DNA from: Kiritimatiellia bacterium | Lineage (GTDB): Bacteria > Verrucomicrobiota > Kiritimatiellia > RFP12 > UBA1067 | Reading direction: 5' to 3' | Length of the DNA stretch: 32,092 bases | Assembly (NCBI GenBank): GCA_017613085.1 | Contig: JAGAEL010000193.1 | Location: 1-32,092, forward strand | Shown: piece after piece, positions 26,766 to 32,092 of the stretch | Layout of the letters: each line of letters begins with the position of its first letter | Position numbering within the stretch: position 1 is the stretch's first letter | The notes under the pieces: model-generated | What the model saw: the letters and a program-made list of their open reading frames with translations, nothing else | What the model was told of the DNA's origin: nothing | The model's database searches: none | Program-made: the position numbers and the translations under genes

Positions 26766-27282
26766 GCCCCCGGCACAGCCTTTGCGCGTGATGGGCGTGG
26801 ACACCTCCCTCCGCTCCAGCGGGATCGGCATCCTTGATGTTGCGGGATCCGTGTTCACGCCCGTCTACTACGGGCTTATTAAAAATCCGCAAGGCATGCC
26901 GCTCTCGGCATGCCTTCTCCATATCCGCGAGGAGATGGAACGGCTGATCACGGAATACATGCCCCACGCCGTCGCCATCGAGGGCGTCTTCTACGGAAAG
27001 AACGTCAAGACGAGCCTCCTTCTCGCCCATGCGCGCGGCGTGGTGGTCTCCACCTGCGCCGCCCAGGCCATCCCCGTCTTTGAATACGAGCCGCGCCGTG
27101 TCAAACAGGCGGTCGTCGGCTACGGGGGGGCGGAAAAAGTACAAGTCCAGCGGATGATCCGTACCCTGCTCGGATTGAACGAACTTCCCCAGAACGACGC
27201 GGCGGATGCCCTCGCCCTCGCCCTCACGCACTGTCATTGCCGCACCGGAATCGCCGCCCTCCAGACAACCAATCTCGTCTAG
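26758..27282 (+). CDS. ruvC: Holliday junction resolvase RuvC
   Basis: 174 residues, standard RuvC size. RuvC is the dimeric endonuclease that cuts Holliday junctions after RuvAB branch migration. The RNase H-like core shows the catalytic acids: Asp15 in MGVDTSLRSSGIG, Glu75 in AIEGVFYGKN, and Asp147/Asp150 in PQNDAADALALALTH. GYGGAEKVQVQRM matches the DNA-binding helix motif. It overlaps serC by eight bases and has no good ribosome site, so it is probably translated by coupling. ruvA and ruvB are not nearby. A perfect 11-bp inverted repeat (26891-26916) lies within the coding sequence. The gene ends in TAG. Confidence 0.95.
   Translation: MAEPPAQPLRVMGVDTSLRSSGIGILDVAGSVFTPVYYGLIKNPQGMPLSACLLHIREEMERLITEYMPHAVAIEGVFYGKNVKTSLLLAHARGVVVSTCAAQAIPVFEYEPRRVKQAVVGYGGAEKVQVQRMIRTLLGLNELPQNDAADALALALTHCHCRTGIAALQTTNLV
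26891..26916. repeat. Perfect inverted repeat inside ruvC
   Basis: AAGGCATGCCG (26891-26901), loop CTCT, CGGCATGCCTT (26906-26916). Each arm also contains the self-complementary GGCATGCC. It encodes part of the ordinary RuvC segment NPQGMPLSACLLHI, so the protein is not disrupted. Confidence 0.7.
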
Positions 27283-27319
27283 CCGGAAGTCATTTGTGAC
27301 AATTTGAAACTGATTTTCC

Positions 27320-27348
27320 TTGCACCGGGCGGGAATTCCCCTCATACT
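27320..27348 (+). promoter_or_regulatory. Predicted promoter for the five-gene SPFH/NfeD operon
   Basis: TTGCAC at 27320-27325, 17-bp spacer, CATACT at 27343-27348, about 46 bases before the first start codon. The -10 belongs to the YANACT group seen at carB, serC and prmA. Confidence 0.5.
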
Positions 27349-27394
27349 GTTTTCATACTCGTCGAGGGAATGGGAAGGAGAGAGGGATCAGACG

Positions 27395-28063
27395 ATGTTG
27401 GAAAAGGCCGATGGAACGTGCAAATGGAGGCTCGCGAAGAACCTGTACCGTGAATGGGGAAACCTAAAAGCGGTGTTGAAGGCGTTTGCACTCACAATCT
27501 TAATCTGCTTTGTGTTGATCGTCGGGATCATCGCCTGTGCGGGCGGCTTGACGCGAAAGGATTTCCTGACGTGGTGCAAGGTCTGGGGTGTGGTTTTCCT
27601 CGGCTTTGAGCTGGGAGGTTTCATCGCCTACTACTTCTGGGCATGGTTGCAGGGAGGTTTGGACGACTGGGAATACGAAATGGACGAATTCGGCATCACG
27701 GGCCGTAAGATCGTCCATAATCCCAAGCGCATGAAAGTGGTGCGCTGTTTCGCCTGGATCCTGATGCTCGCGCCGATGAAGCCGGGGCAGAGATTGGCTA
27801 TGCGCCAGCTCCTCTACGACACTTCGTCCAAAGAGGTGAAGGTGGCGTTCGCGGGTGTGAAGAACGTTTCCGGGGATGCCGCGAAGGGCAGTCTCGTGTT
27901 TCAGACAACGGACAATCAAAAGGAGATCGTCGTACCGCCAGAGGACTACGCCGAACTCTTCGCCTATATCGACGAACACATCCCGAAGCCGAAACCGAGG
28001 AACCGCGGAAGGCGCAATTCCCGGAATACGCAAGACCAGGACGCGCCTTCTCCGGCGGAGTAA
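27395..28063 (+). CDS. Two-helix membrane protein of unknown function, paralog 1
   Basis: About 222 residues. A cytoplasmic N-terminus with GTCKWRLAKNLYREW precedes two transmembrane helices (residues about 29-50 and 62-85), then a soluble domain of about 110 residues with LQGGLDDWEYEMDEFGI and a closing YAELFAYIDEHIPKPKP. The tail is basic and Pro/Asn/Arg-rich. The layout resembles bacterial PH-like (bPH2-type) membrane proteins, but I cannot name the family. It is clearly related to the product at 28493-29077: the same W-R-x(4)-NLY start, two helices, and QGG-x-x-W-x-EMD motif. ATG 27395 is chosen because GAGAGGG lies about seven bases upstream; the frame is open from 27320, across the promoter. 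It is first of five same-strand genes. Confidence 0.75.
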   Translation: MLEKADGTCKWRLAKNLYREWGNLKAVLKAFALTILICFVLIVGIIACAGGLTRKDFLTWCKVWGVVFLGFELGGFIAYYFWAWLQGGLDDWEYEMDEFGITGRKIVHNPKRMKVVRCFAWILMLAPMKPGQRLAMRQLLYDTSSKEVKVAFAGVKNVSGDAAKGSLVFQTTDNQKEIVVPPEDYAELFAYIDEHIPKPKPRNRGRRNSRNTQDQDAPSPAE

Positions 28064-28102
28064 TTTGTGGGACACCCACGTGAACAAGAAAGGGGAAACG
28101 AG

Positions 28103-28483
28103 ATGAGGATGAACAAGGTGATCGGTAAGGCGGCGAGGTTCGCCGTTATCGGAGTGGCGCTTCTTTGCATCGCCGGATGTGAAAAGGAGGAGACACCCGC
28201 AGAGCGGAACCGCAGACTCTGGGGCGACATCAAGACGAAGGCCGATCTCGAAAAGATGAGGACGGAGGCCGAGGCTCAACGCCGTGCCGACCAGGAGAAG
28301 TTCTCCAAGACGATCGGCGGCGCGATGGTGAAGCGCACACTGGAAACGGCGGACGGCACCGCGAAGAAGGACAAGGAGTCCGACGACAGGGTGAAGCGGG
28401 CGCTCGACCGCGATTTCGGCGTCGCCCCGAAGAAGCAGACACCGGTCAAAGAGGCCGAGACTTCGCCGAAGTCCGGCAAGTAA
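28103..28483 (+). CDS. Small lipoprotein of unknown function
   Basis: About 126 residues. A basic N-terminus and hydrophobic stretch end in a lipobox, LLCIAGC, with Cys26 the predicted lipidated residue. The mature part is highly charged and probably helical (ERNRRLWGDIKTKADLEKMR and following), with a Lys/Glu-rich end (VKEAETSPKSGK). It has no membrane helix or enzymatic motif. ATG 28103 is selected because AAAGGGG lies seven bases upstream; a second ATG is at 28109. It is 39 bases after the first paralog and nine bases before the second, so it is part of the operon. Lipidation is predicted from the motif; function is unknown, perhaps an envelope partner of the membrane proteins beside it. 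Confidence 0.78.
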   Translation: MRMNKVIGKAARFAVIGVALLCIAGCEKEETPAERNRRLWGDIKTKADLEKMRTEAEAQRRADQEKFSKTIGGAMVKRTLETADGTAKKDKESDDRVKRALDRDFGVAPKKQTPVKEAETSPKSGK

Positions 28484-28492
28484 GGATAAAAC

Positions 28493-29077
28493 ATGACACC
28501 GGATAAAAACGGCGTGTACCGTTGGCGGTACTCGATGAACCTCTACAAAAATGCGAGCCTCCTCTGGTTGTTCTACAAGGTGTTCGGGGGAATCTACATC
28601 GGCTTGATGCTCTTCGTCCTGTTTATCGACGGCTTCAACGTCAGCCTTGCCGGCGTTAAGTGGGCGTGCGTCGGTTTCGCCGTCATGATGGCCATCGTCA
28701 CGCTGAGTTACTACGTGTACGCGCTCATCCAGGGCGGCCGCTACACGTGGGACTTCGAGATGGACGATAAGGGCGTGAACGCGACACAAGTCGCGAACGA
28801 GGCGAAAAAGACGAAAGCGATCGGCATGGCGGTGGCGGCGATGGGCGTCGCAACCGGCAACCTCTCGCAGATCGGCGTAGGGACGGTGGTGGCGTCACGC
28901 GACGGGATGTATTCCCCGTTCGACTCCGTCGGTTCGGTCAAATCCGACCGGCGCCACAACACCATCAAGATCCGTAACGGTCTCAACCACAACCAGGTGT
29001 TCGCAAGCGACGAAGACTTCGACTTTATTCTCGAATACGTCGCCGCTCATTGTCCGAAGGCAATAATCAAACGCTGA
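28493..29077 (+). CDS. Two-helix membrane protein of unknown function, paralog 2
   Basis: 194 residues, paralogous to the product at 27395-28063. The N-terminus GVYRWRYSMNLYKN is followed by two transmembrane helices (about 24-46 and 55-78), then ALIQGGRYTWDFEMDDKGV and a C-terminal soluble domain ending DEDFDFILEYVAAHCPKA. The domain has a hydrophobic Gly/Ala-rich segment (AIGMAVAAMGVATGNLSQIGVGTVVA) that might be a third membrane-associated helix. The second half resembles a PH-like beta fold (SVGSVKSDRRHNTIKIRNG), an inference only. ATG 28493 follows AAGGA. It is nine bases after the lipoprotein gene and 28 bases before the SPFH gene. Confidence 0.77.
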   Translation: MTPDKNGVYRWRYSMNLYKNASLLWLFYKVFGGIYIGLMLFVLFIDGFNVSLAGVKWACVGFAVMMAIVTLSYYVYALIQGGRYTWDFEMDDKGVNATQVANEAKKTKAIGMAVAAMGVATGNLSQIGVGTVVASRDGMYSPFDSVGSVKSDRRHNTIKIRNGLNHNQVFASDEDFDFILEYVAAHCPKAIIKR

Positions 29078-29105
29078 AAGGTCAGCCTAAAAAGGAGAAC
29101 AGACC

Positions 29106-29945
29106 ATGTTTTCAAAAGTGATTCCACAGGGTCATTGCGTCATCGTCGAACGCTTTGGCAAACCCGTGCGCGTGGCGCAGAGCGGACTCCGGTTCTTTCT
29201 GCCCGGACTGGACAAAATCCGGGACGTGCGCAACGTCTGGGACGACCGGACGAACGTAGACGGCATCTTCATCGAGCTTACGGAGCAGATCTGCGACACA
29301 GGATCGCGGGAGTGCTTTACGAAGGACAACGTGAAGCTCGTCGTGGACTGCGTCTACCGCTGGCGCGTGACCGATCCGATCAAAGCCGTCTATGAGGTGG
29401 ACGAGCTGCACAAGTCGCTCAAGGAAGCCGTTCTCGGCGAAATCCGTTCCTTCATCGGCAAGAACGAGCTGAACACGGTGCTGGCCTCGCGGTCGCGCAT
29501 TTCCGAGAACGTCGTCACCGTCGTCTCGGACACCGTGCGCCGCTGGGGTGTGAACCTCACCGGTGTCGAAGTGCAGGAGCTGAAAGCAGACGACGCGACG
29601 CAGGTCGCGATGCTCCAGCAGCTCGAAGCTTCGCGCCGCGCCGAGGCAATCAAGCTGGAAGCCGAAGGTAAGGCGTTCGCCGTCGTACAGGAGGCGGAGG
29701 CGGAGAAGAAAGCCGCACTCCTCCGCGCCGAGGCGGCGAGCGAGGCGATCAAGCTCGTCGCCGAGGGCGAACAGGCATACCTGACGATGCTCAAGGAGAC
29801 GGTCGGTCCCGAGGCGGCCGCGAAGGTGCTCATCGCGCAGAAGACGCTCGACGCATACCGGCAGGCGACGAGCGATCCTGCCGCGAAGGTCTTCCTACCT
29901 CTGTCAACCCTGCCGCCCGTGTTGACGGGAGAGGCGCTGAAATGA
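29106..29945 (+). CDS. SPFH-domain (stomatin/prohibitin-like) protein
   Basis: 279 residues. The SPFH/Band 7 domain spans about residues 5-190: GHCVIVERFGKPVRVAQSGL, RECFTKDNVKLVVDCVYRWRVTDP, LGEIRSFIGKNELNTVLASR, and WGVNLTGVEVQEL. An Ala/Glu-rich coiled coil follows (about 160-245; RRAEAIKLEAEGKAFAVVQE), then a C-terminal segment with KVFLPLSTLPP. SPFH proteins oligomerise on membranes and organise microdomains, often partnered by NfeD-type proteins, as here. Unusually, there is no N-terminal hydrophobic anchor; the protein starts straight at the domain, so it probably attaches peripherally. ATG 29106 follows AAAAAGGAG. Its stop overlaps the nfeD start (ATGA at 29942-29945). Confidence 0.92.
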   Translation: MFSKVIPQGHCVIVERFGKPVRVAQSGLRFFLPGLDKIRDVRNVWDDRTNVDGIFIELTEQICDTGSRECFTKDNVKLVVDCVYRWRVTDPIKAVYEVDELHKSLKEAVLGEIRSFIGKNELNTVLASRSRISENVVTVVSDTVRRWGVNLTGVEVQELKADDATQVAMLQQLEASRRAEAIKLEAEGKAFAVVQEAEAEKKAALLRAEAASEAIKLVAEGEQAYLTMLKETVGPEAAAKVLIAQKTLDAYRQATSDPAAKVFLPLSTLPPVLTGEALK

Positions 29946-30391
29946 GCTGGCTCATTCCCGAATGGCTGTTGGCGCTCGCGCTGACCCTCTTTGTGATCGA
30001 CCTCTTCACAGACGAGGAGGGTATCGTTTCGTGGATCGGTGTCGGCGCCGTCGCCGGATGGGCGACCTGGCGAATCGGTGCGCCGCTGGCGTGGAGCATC
30101 CTGATCTTCATCGGGGCGTTCCTCCTCTCCGGCGCGGCGTGGTACTGGCTCTTCCGCAGTTTCATCGGAAAGCCCGTCCGCCGCATCATGCAGAAAGGTG
30201 CGCCTAACGAGGCCATCGTCGCCCTCCGGGGCGCGAAAGGCACACTCCGCGTCATCAACGGCAAAGTGATGTTCCGCTGGAACGGCGACGAGCTTTGGCC
30301 TGTCGCCAACCCGCCCGCCGATGCGGTGGACGGAACGGCGGCCGAAGCCGCCGACATGAAGGATGGCGAGGTGGTGCTGAAATCAAGTTAG
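29942..30391 (+). CDS. NfeD-family membrane protein
   Basis: 149 residues. Three hydrophobic helices (about 6-20, 28-46 and 48-71) occupy the N-terminal half, and a C-terminal soluble domain (about 80-149; LRGAKGTLRVINGKVMFRWNGDELWPVA) fits the OB-fold of NfeD proteins. It is a short NfeD of the type without a ClpP-like protease domain. NfeD proteins are standard partners of SPFH proteins; in bacteria such pairs are linked to membrane organisation and stress. The gene overlaps the SPFH stop by four bases. It ends in TAG, and its last nine bases overlap the 3' end of the convergent pnp gene. The assignment rests on topology and neighbour. Confidence 0.85.
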   Translation: MSWLIPEWLLALALTLFVIDLFTDEEGIVSWIGVGAVAGWATWRIGAPLAWSILIFIGAFLLSGAAWYWLFRSFIGKPVRRIMQKGAPNEAIVALRGAKGTLRVINGKVMFRWNGDELWPVANPPADAVDGTAAEAADMKDGEVVLKSS

Positions 30392-31204
30392 GCGTCTGAA
30401 GAAGGCATCGACCACGTTGGCCATGAGCGGGGTCGAGACGGCGGTCTGTTCGATCACTTCCAGATGGTTCAAGCCGTTCGGATTGATTCCCGCCGCCATG
30501 TTCGTAATACAGCTTAGTCCCGCCGTCGGGATACCGATGGCGGCGGCGAGAGTACATTCCGGGACGGTGGACATGCCGACCGCGTCGGCCCCCCAGGCCC
30601 GGTACGCACGGACTTCCGCCGGTGTTTCAAAGACGGGACCGGACGTGAAGGCGTAAATGCCTTCGTGCAGCCTAACACCCGCATCGTCCGCAGCCGCGCG
30701 TAAAATCTGGCGGAGTTCGAGGTTGTAGACTTCGCTCATGTCGGGGAAACGCACACCCCATCCCGGATGGACGGGACCGATCAACGGATTCAGCCCGACG
30801 GTATTGATATGGTCGGTAATCATCATTAAATCGCCCGGACGGTAAGCGGCGTTCACACCGCCCGATGCGTTCGTCACCAAGAGACGTCCGGCGGACATCC
30901 GGCGAAGAAGTTCAACCGGCATCACGACCGGCTCCATCCCCTCCCCTTCATACCAGTGGCGGCGCCCCATAAATGCGGCGACACGGATCCCGTGGCGGAG
31001 GAAGAGGCGGAGTTCGCCGGAATGTCCCGCAATGGACGGAACCCCCAGTCCGGGGATGTCGGCGTAGGAAACCGATGCCAGCACTTCGTCGCACTGCAAC
31101 GTCTTGCCCCAGCCAGACCCCAAAACCACGCCGCAGTCCACGGGTTTCTCAAAAAACACGGAAGGAAGCGCCGAAGCCGCTTTTTCAAAAAGATCAAAAT
31201 TCAT
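30383..31204 (-). CDS. punA: Purine nucleoside phosphorylase
   Basis: 273 residues of the trimeric NP-II type. It cleaves purine nucleosides (inosine, guanosine) with phosphate in purine salvage. Motifs are GVVLGSGWGKTL (phosphate loop), HSGELRLFLRHG, FMGRRHWYEGEGM, LLVTNASGGVNAAYRPGDLM, ITDHINTVGLNPLIG, TSGPVFETPAEVRAYRAWGADAVGMSTVPE and CITNMAAGINPNGLNH, where Asn in the last motif is the usual base-binding residue. ATG 31204 is within an ATGA overlap with the pyrC stop, and AAAGGAG lies eight bases upstream, so the two are co-transcribed. It converges on, and overlaps by nine bases, the NfeD gene. The 6-oxopurine preference is inferred from family; methylthioadenosine phosphorylase is less likely. 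Confidence 0.94.
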   Translation of the reverse strand: MNFDLFEKAASALPSVFFEKPVDCGVVLGSGWGKTLQCDEVLASVSYADIPGLGVPSIAGHSGELRLFLRHGIRVAAFMGRRHWYEGEGMEPVVMPVELLRRMSAGRLLVTNASGGVNAAYRPGDLMMITDHINTVGLNPLIGPVHPGWGVRFPDMSEVYNLELRQILRAAADDAGVRLHEGIYAFTSGPVFETPAEVRAYRAWGADAVGMSTVPECTLAAAIGIPTAGLSCITNMAAGINPNGLNHLEVIEQTAVSTPLMANVVDAFFRRLT

Positions 31205-32092
31205 CGCTCAACTCCTTTCCAGACCGTCAAGACCGGCGCCGCATGGAGCAACCATCCGGCAAACGGGGTATTGACCGATTTCGACGCGAACGTTTCCGGA
31301 TCGACGACCACATCCGCATGGGGATCCACCAGAACAAAATCGGCAAGCGCACCGGCGGAAATCGTCGGCGGGGGTAACCCAAGAAGTTCTGCGGGGTTGC
31401 ACGTCCAGCGACGAACCCACTCCATCACCGGAAGCCCCGCTTCCTCCACCATCACCTTCCAGGTCACGCCGACGGCGGTTTCCAGCCCGATAACCCCGAA
31501 CGGCGCGGCGGCAAACCCTTTCGCCTTCGCGTCCGCCGTGTGCGGCGCGTGGTCGGTCGCAAAGAGGGAAAGCGTTCCATCCAGAACGCCTTCGCGGATT
31601 GCCGCGACATCAGCGCGGAGGCCGAGCGGCGGGTTCATCTTGTACGCGGCGTTGTTGTCCGGGATTTCTTCGGCGGCGAGTGCCAGATGGTGCGGCGTGG
31701 CCTCGCCCGTCACCGGAAGCCCGCGCGCCCGCGCCTCGCGGATGAGGGCGACCGTCCCCGCGCAGGAGACGTGCTGGATGTCGAGGCGGCATCCCGTCTC
31801 TTCGCAGAGGCGGATGTCGCGGCGGGCGGCTTCGACCTCCGCCTCGGGCGGAAAGAGAGGAAGCCCCAGGCGGCGGGCCAGCGGCGTGTCGCGAATCACG
31901 CCCCCGCGCGCGATGGACGGAATCACGGCGTGATCCATCACCGGTTTACCCAGACGCGCACAGGCGGTCATCGCCGTCCGCATCACGTCGTCGGAGACCA
32001 CCATGTTGCCGTCGTCCGTGAACGCGGCCGCGCCGGCGGCGGACAGCTCGTCGAAGTCGACCGGCTCCTCCCCTTTCCGGCCACGCGAAACA
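31201..32092 (-). CDS. pyrC: Dihydroorotase (5' end outside window)
   Basis: At least 296 codons are present; the start lies beyond the right edge. Dihydroorotase closes carbamoyl aspartate to dihydroorotate, the third step of pyrimidine synthesis, using a binuclear zinc site. Class I marks are the conserved AGAAAFTDDGN near the left end of the fragment, MDHAVIP (zinc-ligand region), LDIQHVSCAGTVALI, GEATPHHLAL, NPPLGLRADV and the catalytic LFATDHAPHTADAK, then PFGVIGLETAVG. The C-terminus PFAGWLLHAAPVLTVWKGVER closes the small beta domain. All catalytic residues visible in this part are kept, so it is probably active rather than a PyrC-like inactive partner. Downstream, the purine phosphorylase overlaps it by four bases. 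Confidence 0.93.
   Translation of the reverse strand, partial: VSRGRKGEEPVDFDELSAAGAAAFTDDGNMVVSDDVMRTAMTACARLGKPVMDHAVIPSIARGGVIRDTPLARRLGLPLFPPEAEVEAARRDIRLCEETGCRLDIQHVSCAGTVALIREARARGLPVTGEATPHHLALAAEEIPDNNAAYKMNPPLGLRADVAAIREGVLDGTLSLFATDHAPHTADAKAKGFAAAPFGVIGLETAVGVTWKVMVEEAGLPVMEWVRRWTCNPAELLGLPPPTISAGALADFVLVDPHADVVVDPETFASKSVNTPFAGWLLHAAPVLTVWKGVER

Overview
The window is a GC-rich bacterial chromosome segment with 24 tightly packed genes (the carB gene reads as two coding pieces). The organism looks like a didermal member of the Planctomycetes-Verrucomicrobia-Chlamydiae group, possibly Kiritimatiellota or Lentisphaerota. This is an inference from an ExbB/ExbD/TonB set, a lipoprotein, signal peptides, a DnaE-type replicase without exonuclease, and a gingipain-like secreted protease whose C-terminus ends in an aromatic-rich 'FFRLRITR' tail like those of PVC exoproteins. 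I see no phage, insertion sequence, CRISPR array, rRNA or tRNA.

Layout. 1-286: repeats and a promoter. 287-5405 (+): sugar kinase (kdgK-like), yicC, TraB/GumN-type secreted protein, secreted unknown, maf. 5549-8755 (-): carB, interrupted by one in-frame TAG. 8987-10927 (+): exbB-exbD-tonB energy-transduction operon. 11105-15280 (-): secreted C25-family cysteine protease. 15605-21598 (+): prmA, GH20 hexosaminidase, dnaE. 21684-25537 (-): sanA followed by a SWIM/SNF2 helicase. 25689-27282 (+): serC-ruvC. 27395-30391 (+): five-gene membrane operon (two paralogous two-helix proteins, a lipoprotein, an SPFH protein, an NfeD protein). 30383-32092 (-): pyrC (running off the window) and a purine nucleoside phosphorylase.

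How the genes fit together. Housekeeping dominates: pyrimidine synthesis (carB, pyrC), purine salvage (pnp), serine synthesis (serC), replication and recombination (dnaE, ruvC), RNA and ribosome maintenance (yicC, prmA) and nucleotide-pool cleaning (maf). The secreted protease, GH20 enzyme and TonB system suggest a heterotroph feeding on glycoproteins or mucin-like polymers. Stop/start overlaps (ATGA or a few bases) show translational coupling inside most operons.

Most notable points: (1) carB is full length in one frame apart from a single amber codon where the family normally has tyrosine, although TAG is a normal stop here; (2) the five-gene SPFH/NfeD operon with duplicated unknown membrane proteins; (3) a mosaic family of GC-rich palindromic repeats found only between transcription units; (4) eight candidate promoters, all with 17-bp spacers and several with a YANACT-like -10, two of which sit so close to the start codon that the mRNAs would be leaderless; (5) foldable leaders before carB and serC.
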